NCBI GenBank assembly: GCA_025738555.1
Contig: JAOVFP010000024.1
Location: 186,001-250,000, forward strand
Origin: Cyathus striatus
Lineage: Eukaryota > Basidiomycota > Agaricomycetes > Agaricales > Nidulariaceae
Direction: 5' to 3'
Length of the DNA stretch: 64,000 bases
Positions 23,001 through 34,370 of this stretch are shown in pieces (positions within the stretch are counted from its first letter, which is position 1; the number at the start of each line of letters is the position of its first letter). The notes under the pieces were generated by a model. That model searched no databases and was not told the origin of the DNA. It was given only the letters and a program-made list of their open reading frames with translations. The position numbers and the translations under genes are program-made.

Positions 23001-24438
23001 ATTGCGTCTTCTCTAAGTGATACCGATTTAAATGCTGCGGCAACAGCTGCACTGGGAAAGGACGTTGCACTCGTATTTATCACCGGTTCGTCAACTTGGC
23101 ATTACATGTGTTGTTCTTACTGACAGTCCTCACCTGTATAGCTGATTCCGGCGAAGGCTATATAACAGTCGAGGGTAGATATCTTATGCCTTGTTGCGAA
23201 ATAACTTGTTATCTCTGACGGTGGTGATTTTTATACAGGAAACGCTGGAGACAGAAATGATTTAAATGCGTGGCATAGTGGGGTTGGTTTATGTCTGATC
23301 TACGATTCCTATAGAACTGATGTCGATTATAGGATGCTTTAGTAAACAGAGTGGCGGCAAGCAATTCAAAAACGATCGTAGTTGTGAACAGCGTCGGGCC
23401 TATTATTATGGAATCTTGGATAACCAACCCCAATGGTGCGTTTCAACTTGAAATTATCACTACATTCGGTTATTGACTGCGTCTATATAATTTAGTGACA
23501 GCTGTGGTAAGTTTTGGTCTTGTTTCTGTATAGTTTATACGATGCATGATGCCATGGTTTAGGTATGGAGTGGACTGCCCGGACAGGAAGCCGGTGAGAA
23601 GTAATTCACATATATTAAAGCATTTTCTTAAGCGTTTTCAGGAAACGGCCTCGTCGACATACTTTATGGCGCGTATAATCCGAGGTATGTATGAACATTG
23701 AAGTCCCGCGAGTCACTTCCTCGAGAAAATCTGATTTCCTGTTATCCAGCGGAAGGCTACCGTATACCATCGGCAAAACGATTGATGATTATGGCACTAA
23801 AGTGATTTATAGTTCTAGTAGTTCCATCCTTCAGATTCCATACAATGAAGGTATTTTTATTGATTATCGGCACTTCGACAAAGCCAATATTACTCCACGC
23901 TTCGAGTTTGGCTTTGGTCTTTCGTACACGACGTTCGATTACTCTGGATTAGCTATAACTGGTTCTGTTGGCGATGGAACAGCACCTTCTGGGTTAGGAT
24001 CATCTCTAGACCCATGGTAAGCCATATTCTGTTTATTCTATCAGCAGTGAAACCTTGAACTTCGTATACAGGCTACATGAGAAAGTTATCACGGTCTCCT
24101 TTTCGATAAAAAATAACGGCACTGTTGCAGGTCATGAGGTAGACGTCATTAATTTAATGCAGTTACTGTCTCTGAAGTTTTTCCTGAAGATTCCTCAACT
24201 CTACACTACACCTCCGGCGTCTGCTAACTCTGCCCCCATGAATTTGAAAGGATTTGATAACGTCTTTCTTAATCCAGGAGAAAGCAAGTTGGTGACGATA
24301 CAACTTTCGCGATATGACTTGTCGGTATGGGATGTTGCTTCTCAAAGCTGGAAAATTCCAAGCGGAGAAACGGGTGTTTCAGTTGGAGCTAGTAGCAGGG
24401 ATATCCGACTTACGGGTTCCGTGACGAAGAGTACATAG
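20051..24438 (+). CDS. Secreted GH3 beta-glucosidase with N-terminal CBM1
   Basis: Extracellular family 3 glycoside hydrolase that would release glucose from cello-oligosaccharides. A signal peptide (MLTYLHIVVYLALVLGAFA) is followed directly by a fungal cellulose-binding module (QSLYAQCGGIGWSGGTAC, then CTKLNDYYSQCLPG), a Ser/Thr-rich linker, the GH3 barrel domain (VGWQNG, LGAEFRGKGVHVALGP, RVPASGRNWEGFGSDPFLS, AKHFINNEQEHFR) and the nucleophile loop YVMSDW (about 21890-21965). The second domain (GYSDRGGND, VTPLDAITNRSKSDG, VWSGLPGQEAGNGLVDILYG) and the C-terminal FnIII-like domain (GHEIPQLYTTPP, then LSRYDLSVWDVASQSW) are complete. More than 20 introns; several donors are unusual (GTTTGA, GTCTGT, GTGGAA, GTGATT). 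The architecture is the same as in the CBM1-bearing beta-glucosidase of Phanerochaete chrysosporium. No disabling stop was found once the introns are placed. Confidence 0.9.
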
Positions 24439-24687
24439 AAAATATTTGTTATTGTTTTTATCAGAAGGTTCAATATAACTAAGTTCGTGATGCATGCTGT
24501 ACGATTGGCTAATCGCCGTCGGCCGATGCTAGGCCGATCATTAACCAACATTGGTTTCCTGATTGAGACGCTGCTAATTTAATTAAAATTTTTCAACGCG
24601 GGGGTAACTTGAAATTCAACTGTGAAGTTTGAACATCTTTCCCCGGGGAAGACACGCTTTGGTCAGAAGCGTAGTGGCCTTCCAGCC

Positions 24688-27600
24688 ATGCTGCACCATT
24701 TAAGGTTACAAGGTGGATCGCCTTTTGCTAGACGCTCTTTTGCAACCCACTCGTTCCCCTCTGAGAAGGACTGTCTTTCGATTACTCCGCCATATCCGGC
24801 GCTTCTGCAAAAGCTCCAGGATGTTCGAAATATACTCAATCGACCTTTGACGCTAGCAGAAAAGATCTTGTATAGTCACCTCGTAGACCCCAAGAAAAAT
24901 CTGTCTCCCTCCGGAAGGATTAGAGGCGAAACCTATCTTCAGCTGCGTCCACAACGCGTTGCAATGCAAGATGCTTCAGCTCAGTGAGCGCTTGCTCTTG
25001 TAAACAGTACTTAAAAAATGATTAATAGAATTCTAGGATGGCACTGTATGACTGTTTCGAAATGCAACATCGTCGCACGCTTAATGATTTTTATTAGGCT
25101 TCAATTTATGAGTGCAGGATTGCCTCAGTCTGCTGTTCCAGCAAGCATCCATTGTGACCATCTAATTCAAGCCGTTGACGGGGCAGAGCAAGATCTTAAG
25201 GTATTGACTTCCATCTACACGAAGCCTTTGGTACTGTCTAAATCCCTCTAATCACAGCGGTCCATTGTTACCAACCAGGAAGTCTTTGATTTCTTAGAAA
25301 GCGCATCACGCAAATATGGTATTGAATTTTGGAGGCCCGGATCCGGAATCATTCATCAAATCGTCCTTGAAAATTATGCAGCACCTGGTATGCTGATGTG
25401 AGTACTGTAGTATAGGGTATCTTTTGAGGCCATTCTAAGATATTTCTCATAGGCTTGGTACTGGTAAGCAGGCTATAGTAGTGTACTGGCGCGTTGCTGT
25501 GCTTCATTACTATATTTAGACTCGCATACGCCTAACGCTGGCGGTCTTGGATTGTTGGCAATTGGGGTCGGGGAGCAGACGCTGTCGATGCTATGACAGG
25601 GACACCCTGGAACTTAAGGCTCCAGAAATTATTGGTGTGTTTTCTTCTCTTTCGAAGAAATCTTTGTCATATCCTGTGCAGGCATTCGTTTGACAGGTCA
25701 ATTGAACGGTTGGGCTACACCTAAGGATTTAATATTGCATTTGGCGGGTAAACTCACTGTAAAGGTATGTGTCCAACTACAAAGGGTCAGTACTTGAATA
25801 AATATTCAGTAAGGGTGGTACGGGTCGCATTCTGGAATATTTTGGATCAGGAGTTTTTAATCAGTCATGTACCGGTTTGGCTACAATTGCAAACATGGGA
25901 GCTGAAGTTGGCGCGACAACGTCGACTTTCCCTTACACCCCTCGTATGCGAGATTATCTTCGCGCAACTGGCCGCGCTCCTGTAGCTGTGGCGGCCGACG
26001 CCGCCGCGTCTCATGGCTACTTGAACGCAGATGAAGGAGCTGAATATGACGAAGTGATTGAGATTGTGAGTATCTTTGGAAAATAATTTCACCATATTCT
26101 GAACTACGTGTAGAACTTGTCAGAACTGGAACCCACAATTAACGGACCATTTACACCAGACCTGGCTACCCCTTTATCGAAATTTGGCTCATTCATCAAG
26201 TCACAAGGTTGGAAAGACGAATTGTCCGCTAGTCTTATAGGCTCTTGTACAAACAGTTCTTATGAGGATATGGTTCGTTATCTTACGGTTTTGGTAATAT
26301 GATCTTAACAAATGAATGTAGACACGCGTCGCGGATCTTGCTCGTCAAGCAAAAGCTGTTGGCCTACATACTAAGGTAATGTTCGTTCTCAGATTTTTTG
26401 CCTGAAGCTTATCTTCTACTAGGTACCGTTCCTCTGCACACCTGGCTCAGAACAAATCCGTGCGACTATGGAACGTGACAATGTGACATCTTCATTGGAA
26501 GAGGTGGGTGCAGTTGTGCTGGCAAATGCATGTGGTCCTTGTATTGGTCAAGTAAGCAAATATATTTAGCTATATACCGTCACTATACTGACACGTTATG
26601 AAGTGGAAACGCGAAGATAAGGAGGGTGAAGAAAATGGTACGATCCTCGCCTTCGTTTGCCTTGGTCTCGCATACTGACCGTTATGTAGCAATTTTAACC
26701 AGTTTCAACAGGAACTTCAAGTCAAGGAATGATGGTAACGGACTCACTATGAATTTCCTTGCATCTCCCACCATTGTTACTGCGGTGGCATTCTCCGGGA
26801 AGTTGTCATTTAATCCCATGAAAGACTCTTTGCAACTTCCATCTGGAGAGACCTTTAAATTTGATCCCCCACAGGGACAAGATTTGCCATCTGCTGGTTT
26901 CACCCAGGGAAACAAAAGCTTCTATCCCACTCCTTCCCCGAAGCCTCGGTCTGATATTGAAGTTGTTATTCGAAAGGATTCACAAAGGCTTGAATTGCTG
27001 GAGCCCTTCGCAAGTTACTTCAGTGCATCTTCTGGTAATTCTCGAGGATTGGAACTCCCCCCTCTGAAAGTCCTACTTCGAGTTCGAGGGAAATGTACTA
27101 CCGACCATATCTCTGCTGCTGTAGGTGGTGTGCATTATTTTCTGTGAATACTCTAAACTATTGAATTAGGGACCTTGGCTAAAATATAAAGGGCATCTAA
27201 CCAATATATCTGAGAATCTCTGTATGTACTTCCAAATTTTACGCCATGGACTAGGCAGTCTGATCTATAGTTTCCAGTGATCACTGTTTGTCTACGAGTT
27301 TCTTAGTCTAGTTCAGAACTCTAACAGCGATGTAGGCTATCAACGATGAGGGTGGGGAGATGAATGTTGCCTTTGACAGGGATACCAACACCAAAGGTAC
27401 CATCCCGGAAATAGCTAAACAATTCAAATCTCGCAATAAGCCATGGGCTATTATCGTCGATGAAAATTATGGTGAAGGCAGTGCTCGCGAACATGCAGCT
27501 CTTCAACCTCGGTTCTATGGTATGGATTTTATTTCCAAATAATTGCAATATTCTAATTTCGATCCTAAGGATGTGCCATGATTCTAGCCCGTTCATTTGC

Positions 27601-27937
27601 TCGTATCCACGAAACTAATCTTAAGGTTAATCAGCTCTTGTTGACTCTTACTAACAGCTACTCACCGATGACTTAGAAACAAGGGGTTTTACCACTATGG
27701 TTTGCAGATAAGGGAGACTATTCTCGCATTGAATCTGGGGATATTTTAGAAACAATAGGTCTTGCGGATCTATTGAATGGTAATTTTGATGCAGCAATCA
27801 AGATTAAAGTTACCAAGCGTAACGGAGACGTTTTCGAGATTGCTACAAAGCATACAATGTCGGCAGATCAATTGAAGTGGCTTGAGGCGGGATCAGCACT
27901 TAATTATATACGTTCTCGCATGTCAAAAGCAAACTAG
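24688..27937 (+). CDS. ACO2: Mitochondrial aconitate hydratase, Aco2 type
   Basis: Iron-sulfur hydratase of the mitochondrial matrix. The start at 24688 gives a presequence, [20 protein letters not shown], rich in Arg and lacking acidic residues; an ATG at 24622 is less suitable. Domains in order: [20 protein letters not shown] (which needs a 9-nt micro-exon), [33 protein letters not shown], the first cluster Cys in [13 protein letters not shown], the other two in [29 protein letters not shown], and the swivel-domain [14 protein letters not shown]. The end is at 27937. Details such as the [15 protein letters not shown] block resemble the second fungal aconitase (Aco2/AcoB), which in yeast acts in lysine synthesis, rather than the citric-cycle Aco1. 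That subtype call is from memory. Confidence 0.9.
25036..25044 (+). other. 9-nt micro-exon of the aconitase gene
   Basis: The sequence GATGGCACT lies between ...AATTCTAG and GTATGACT.... It supplies the codons joining Ala-Gln to Met-Ala-Leu and Leu-Gln-Phe-Met in a highly conserved segment. Introns of about 50 nt flank it on both sides. Confidence 0.85.
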
Positions 27938-28033
27938 CTAAGGCGCTAGCATGTATATACTTCGAGGAGTTAATCAACATAAATTGTTATTAAATGGCAT
28001 TAAACGACATCATTTTATATTGTGATTTAAGTA

Positions 28034-31000
28034 CTACGATAATTTTTGGAGGGTATGAAGCGCAGTTTCCATTGCGCTAGGTGGGAATCCAGCTAGTTGT
28101 GCCACTTTTAATCCGTGACTATCTCTGTTGATACCAGGTCTTAGCCGATACGAATAAGAAAACCGACCATCCTGAGGACAATATAAATAATATATTAGAG
28201 AAGTTGAAGTTACTCCTTACATCTGTTTCTTCAACATTCGTACAGTAAAAGCGAATATTGTTAAATAGTTCATTTGACTTGACTGCTTCAGAGTATCCGA
28301 ACATGTCTGATAGTTCATGAAAGTGAGTGGCGAATAGCGCTCGGCATTTGTTCACAGCAACTAGATGATGAACAGTCGCAAATGCAATGGCTAATCCGTC
28401 CTTCACCGTCGTCCCTCGACCTACTTCATCCATAATAACCTGAGTAAAATATCAACGATGTAGTAAGAGTTGTAAGGGAAGAAAACCCACCAGGCTTCTT
28501 GGTGTGGCACGCCGAAGAATGTCTGCGGTTTCTAGCATTTCTACCATGAAGGTGCTTCGATCACGAAACAGGTCGTCTCTAGCACCTATTCGACAAAATA
28601 GCCTATCGACAATCCCTACTGTAGCTGAATCTGCAGGAACGAAAGATCCAACTTGAGCCAGGATTGTGATAAGTGCAGTTTGCCGCAGAAAAGTAGATTT
28701 TCCTGCCATGTTCGGCCCCGTAATTATGTGGAAGTTTGTATTCGTCATCATGTCTACGGAGTTAGGGGTGAATGTACGACCACTGCCCAAAAGACCTAGT
28801 TCCACTGCAGGATGCCGCGCGTTGACAACATGGAAAACAGGTCTATGTGTATGGATTCAACAACTCCGTAAGCAGACAAAACGAGGTAACATACTCAGTT
28901 GTTACCGTAGGCTTTACAAAGTTCATATCCGCTGCCAACTCCGCAAACGCTAATAGCACATCGAGCTCGTCAATTACTTGAGCATTTCTGCGCAACTGAG
29001 TCTCAAAGCAGGCCACCTGAATGAACATGGTAAATGAGTTCTACAACTTGGTATAACGTACACTGTACCTTGTTTCGGAGAAGACCAAACACTTCCTTTT
29101 CGGCCATTGCAAGAGCAGTCACTGTTTCTGAAATGGAGTTACCTAGCCTACTCCAATGCTGAACGGTAATTTATCAGAAACTAAAGCATCTCCATACAGG
29201 GAACAATGTACCTGATAAAAGTAGCATTTGGTAGTGGCGCTTGCAGAAATGAGGACGAATGATGGGTCGCTATTCAACTTCTTTTCATCGCGGGTAGATT
29301 TGGCGATATGGACATGCATTCCATGGGCAGGCGAAGATCGAAGGGTGAGCGAAGGGGCATCTAACATTAAAGTAAAAATGTTGGTACATCTCACAGAAAG
29401 GGTTATACCATGAATAACATACCATATTGCAACTGTAAAGCCTTTTCTAAAATTTCTTTCCCTTCCAACTGCTGCTGCAATTTAGTATGAAGGTCATTTA
29501 TTTCTTCTGAAAAACTGTACGTTGATATAAATAGCAAATATTGAAAAAAATCACGATGCCGCTTACGTTGGTTTAATTAGCCACCTAGTTGAGCTATAAC
29601 CTATAGTAGATGGTAATATGTCTGAAGAAGCATCTGATTGAGCCTCAGAGTAAAGTTTAGTTGAGTCCGATACGGGGTCTTCAGTCAATTCCTCGCTAGT
29701 TAGCGTCAAATGGTCAGGATGTCCAAGGGCATCGCCAATTTTTTGAGATAATGTGTGTAAGTCTTCAAAGCGGGACATTAACATCTCTAAACTTGTTCGA
29801 TGGCTAGAAGAAGAATGCTGATTTTCCGGCATTTCGATCTCTTCTTTAATACGGCGCTTCAAGCTATCCCAGAGCGAGATCGTATGGTTCAAAACGAGCA
29901 AGTCATTACAATCACCTCGACCCAAAGTCAGTTTTTGCGTTATACGACCAATATCTACCATATCCATCATCATAGCAGTCAGGTCCGCGCGAAAATGAGG
30001 GAGGTTATGAAAGCACGACACAAGGAATTGGCGGGAAGATATCTCAGACAGAGACGTGCTTGGAGAGCCTGACCACAACGTTTGTCAGTGAGAATTTGAA
30101 AAGAACCTAGAACACATACACAACCATCTCGAGAGCAGGCGAGTTCCACTGGCTGTTTTGGTTCTTTTCAGCACACTCATTAGGCTTCCTTTAGTTCCTC
30201 CTTCATAAACGGTTTCTCGGATTTCTAAGGCTCTGATTGTATGTGAATCAATTTGCATCCTGCCATCATCTCCTTCTCGAATTGGACTTGAGAGGTCTCG
30301 CATGTGCTCCATGAGATGGATGCGAAGAAATCGAGTAAGCATGGCAACAGCTTGCTGCTCTACTGGATGCAAACCTTCGCAATGAATGGGACCCTCCTCC
30401 GTTAATTCATTGTTGTCTAATGACGACACAAAGCTTCCTTCTTCAGCAAGGGCAACCGAGAGGGGGTGAGAAGAGTTCAGTTTTATGTCTTGGGATACAA
30501 TGACTTCGCGTGCTCCTATGCGAGTGAGCTCATCCTGAATGCTTTCATTGTTGCAAGTTTTCGAAAAAAATTCTCCTGTAGACACATCAATCCAAGCTAG
30601 GCCCACGGTAGAGTTTTCTTCCTGGGGCGCATTTACGGCCAAAAGATAGTTGTTTTCGTAAGGATTTAAAAATGGTTCGTCAATGAGAGTTCCGGGAGTA
30701 ATGATACGCACAACGCGTCTCTCGAATTCCTTATGACCTCCACTGGAGTAACGAGGGAATTCTTCGCACATGGCAACGAATCGTTGATTCTGCTGTACCA
30801 ATACTTTCAAGTATTTGTCAAGGTGCATAAGCGGAAACCCGCACATGGGTACTCGACGACCATTCCATTTTCTGCTAGTCAGCTTGATATTAAGCAAGTG
30901 GGCTATCTCAGCGGCTTGGTTAAAATAAGACTACCACATATAAGAATGCTTTCATAATGCTGAAATCCGCAGTACGGACCTCATAAAACTGTCCAACGCG

Positions 31001-31682
31001 AGTCAACAGCAAACAGTGGGGAAACCTTTGTAGGTTCTGCAGAATCTCTGTGGATAACAAACCTCGAGGTGTCGATGGGACTGCTATGGCACGCAAATTC
31101 AGGACCGGAACAAGTCTAACGGTTACTAAGTACCTTCTGCCTCGGCTTTCTGCAGTTTGCGACTGGCGCGAGGTTTGGGTTTTTCTCAGTCTCATTCGAG
31201 TCGGATGGCAGAGATATCTGACATTTTTCAGGGTCTTGACCCTTCTTGCGACGCGTTTTTTTCATAGGCGTGGCATCTTCGCACAGGCCATGGGTGTGTA
31301 AGTATTGCAAAACTCATGAAAGGGCGTTGCATAACGATATACCTGGGGGTAACGAAGGTGGGACTGGATCTAAAAGCAGGACTTAAATACATGATGCAAT
31401 AAACGAAGGCTCGATCGTATCCATACTAGCTAGCAACACGGGGGCAGAGTGGTCGGACCAAGGCTGGAGAGGTTGGGCAGCAGTTCCATCTGGAAGGGTA
31501 AATGAAAGCGGGAGATCAGCGAATTTCTTGGTTGACTTTGTGACCTTGGATGAGACAGGGGGGGCAAGGGAGGGGGGTTCGTGGGCCGGGTGACGGGCTG
31601 AAGAGGAGGCAAAGCGGGGGACAGGTCGAATGGGGAGTAGGACGGGGAATGGGGTCGGGAGGAGTCTGAGAGGGATGGGCAT
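28034..31682 (-). CDS. MSH1: Mitochondrial DNA mismatch repair protein MSH1
   Basis: MutS-family ATPase that protects mitochondrial DNA. The mismatch-recognition domain has LTRVGQFYE (Phe-x-Glu wedge) and [19 protein letters not shown], the connector and lever parts run through [20 protein letters not shown] and [19 protein letters not shown], and the ATPase domain has the Walker [16 protein letters not shown], the MutS signature [20 protein letters not shown] and [11 protein letters not shown]. The C-terminus ends at 28034, 96 bp from the convergent aconitase stop. The N-terminus is less sure: the exon from 31682 ([20 protein letters not shown], then [11 protein letters not shown]) looks like a mitochondrial presequence, and a basic segment ([10 protein letters not shown], about 31250) follows before the core. 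The exon joins between 31390 and 31090 were not fully settled. Confidence 0.92.
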
Positions 31683-31874
31683 GTGTAGTGGGGAGGAAGG
31701 AAGGAGGACGTTACATAAATGGTTGTCACGAAGTTGTCACGCCACCTAGGAGAGGGCGGAGTTTGAAGGGAATAGTTTTGAAGTTGTTCGGTTTGCTGGT
31801 CCTTAAGTTACATACTCTCCGCCAACGCATCCGACCCTTTGTCTTACGCTCCTTTCTTTCCCCCATCCACAGCC
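31683..31874. promoter_or_regulatory. Divergent promoter, MSH1 / septin
   Basis: Only 192 bp separate the two start codons, so the two genes must share regulatory sequence. No TATA box was seen. Confidence 0.5.
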
Positions 31875-33556
31875 ATGTCCTTCGCAGGAAGACGCAGAGG
31901 AAACAAGGTCAAAAAAGGTGTCCAATTCACCGTCATGGTCGTCGGTCCGTCCTTCCTCTTTTCTCTCCTCGTTGTCTTTTCCTCACCTCCTCCTCCCCGA
32001 CAGGTGCATCGGGGACCGGTCGCACCACTTTCGTGAACACCCTCTGCGAATCCGAGGTCTTGGCCCACAAGGTTTCTGACAGCCCAGAAACTGCCCATGT
32101 TGAAGAGGGCATCAGGATCAAGCCAGTCAACGTGGGTATGTCGCCTCATCCTTCACCCCCTTCCCTCCCCACAGCATTTTCATCTTGTCTTCAATCTCAG
32201 AGCTCGAGGAGGATGGTGTCCGCATTGCCCTAACTATCGTTGATACTCCTGGCTTTGGAGATAACATCGACAATGAGTTCGCGTACGTCCCTTGCGTCCC
32301 TATGTCAACGACCAACTTATACTTCTTTCTCTTTCTTTAGCTTCCAAGAAATTGTTGGATATCTGGAGCGCCAATATGATGATATTCTTGCCGAGGAGTC
32401 CCGCATTAAGCGTAATCCCCGTTTCAGGGACAACCGTGTTCACGCTCTCCTATATTTCATCCCGCCAACTGGCCATGCGTGAGCGGTTAGCTTCTGGAGG
32501 TATCAATGGCGGAAGCTTATCGACCTTTTTTAGGTTGAGGGAAATGGATATTGAGCTGATGCGTCGCCTTTCCCCTCGCGTCAATGTCATCCCCGTGATC
32601 GGTAAGGCGGATTCCTTGACCCCTAGCGAGCTTAAAGGTTTCAAGAAGCGGGTATGTTCACCTCTGGCCGCCCAGATGTCTTGTTAGTTATTAATTGGTT
32701 CATTAAGATCATGGAGGATATTGCGCACTATGATATTCCCGTTTACAACTTCCCGTACGACGTCGAAGAGGATGACGAAGAGACTATACAAGACAATAGC
32801 GAACTCCGCGTTCGTAAATTTCTTACTTCAAAATAATTTATATCGTTGATGTACAATATCTCATTCCTATAGGCACTCCTACCCTTCGCAATTGTTGGAT
32901 CGGAGGAAGAGATCGAAATGGACGGTCAACCCGTTCGTGCCCGTATCTATCCTTGGGGTATTGTCGAAGTCGATAATCCCAAGCACTCGGACTTCAGCCG
33001 TCTGCGAAGTGCTCTTTTGAAGTAAGCTTCATAAAGTGTGTTGTCAACATAAAAAGAAGTCGCTTTAACACTATATTTAGCTCCCATCTTGCCGACCTCA
33101 AGTCCCTGACACATGATCTTCTTTACGAAACCTACCGTACAGAGAAACTGTCAAGGACAGTAAATTCGGATTCTCAGTTAGTATCTTGTTCGAATGGAAA
33201 CGCAATATGTACTTATCTTTGATGTACGACAGCGATTCATCACTCCTTCCCGAGGAATTGGCATCTCAGAGCGTTCGGCTCAAGGAAGAGCAACTCCGCC
33301 GTGAAGAAGAAAAGGTAACGAAAACACAATGGCAATATAAAGGTTATCTAACTTTTCTTTGTAGCTTCGCGAAATTGAGCTCAAGGTGCAACGAGAAATT
33401 AACGAAAAGAGGCAAGAGCTTCTTGCAAAGGAAGAATCTCTCAGGTACGAGATATCCTGCGAGTTACAGAAGTGAATGATAACTTACAGGGATGGTTTCA
33501 GGAACTTGGAGAGTCGCCTTGCAGCCCAAGGATCTGCTTCGGAATTCCGAGATTAA
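31875..33556 (+). CDS. Septin
   Basis: GTP-binding filament protein of the cell cortex and septum. It starts MSFAGRRRGNKVKKGVQF with a basic N-terminal stretch. The P-loop is GASGTGRTTFVNTL, where Arg stands in for the usual Lys; the switch motif is DTPGFGDNID, and the G4 motif is GKADSLTP. The septin unique element covers LPFAIVGSEEEIE, RARIYPWGIVEVDN, and HLADLKSLTHDLLYETYR. A C-terminal coiled coil (about 33280-33540, LREIELKVQREINEKRQELL) ends at 33556. The Arg P-loop and the basic leader suggest the Cdc11/AspA group, which is less certain than the family call. Eight or so introns. Confidence 0.95.
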
Positions 33557-34370
33557 TATATTTCTCAGTCCTAGTCCTGATTTTTTGAAGGCTGCGTCCA
33601 GGATACCCAGCTTATATACCCAGTTGTTATTGAAATACTGCCGTTCCCTCTCGTCTGTTTTCGATTCATACCTTGGATAATTTTACCTCGTACAGTCTTT
33701 CTTTGGTCTGCCTCGTTCGTTTGATGTCGTTTCTGATAACTATGGGCCCCCCCTGTGTTGTGACTGATTTTCCCGCCACGCGTTGCATACTAAATTTGCG
33801 TAATAATATTGTGTTGAGTTCTGGAGATATATGTAGTTTACATGGATGAGCAATGAATATTGAATGTACGAAGCGAGTGAGTATACGGACGAATCCGCGT
33901 AGTTAGAAGTTGAACAATGCATACGCCGCCTCGCTTCCATCATTGACAGGTCGTCACCTGCGATAATCCCCTTATCACTTTCGTTCCACCCCGTCCTACC
34001 TTCGACACTTCACGGCTTTCTACTTGCATATATACTAGTACCACTTGCATCGACACGCTTTACTGCGCAGTGCCACTGATGCTCTTCCTGTTGTATCGCC
34101 CACAAGGTTGTCTACAGTAGTAGCTTTCGCTCAGCACTCATCTTCACCCACACTCACTTTGTATTTCGCACCAAAACACCGCCCTTCAGGTCACCCACAT
34201 TGTTTCGCTCATTCTCATTTGACTGCTCTGCCGGGAGCCGAGTCTTTTGTCGTTCCTTGAATACCTTCAGGTGAAATCCTCTTCCTAACCATTCTGCACC
34301 TTCCGTGCCCACCCACCATTTTCGCGCATCTATTTATTAGTCCAGCCTCGTCATCCTCATCGTTGAAAGG
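33557..34370. other. Intergenic spacer, septin to MIT-domain gene
   Basis: 814 bp with the septin 3' UTR and the promoter and leader of the next gene. A 71-codon upstream frame at 34045-34260 (start MHRHALLRSATDAL) lies in the leader; it could be an upstream ORF but has no other support. Confidence 0.4.

Noticed and set aside
20051..24438. Beta-glucosidase as a pseudogene, because of many stops in every frame
   Set aside because: When about 20 short introns are placed, all GH3 motifs including the SDW nucleophile loop come out in order and in frame.
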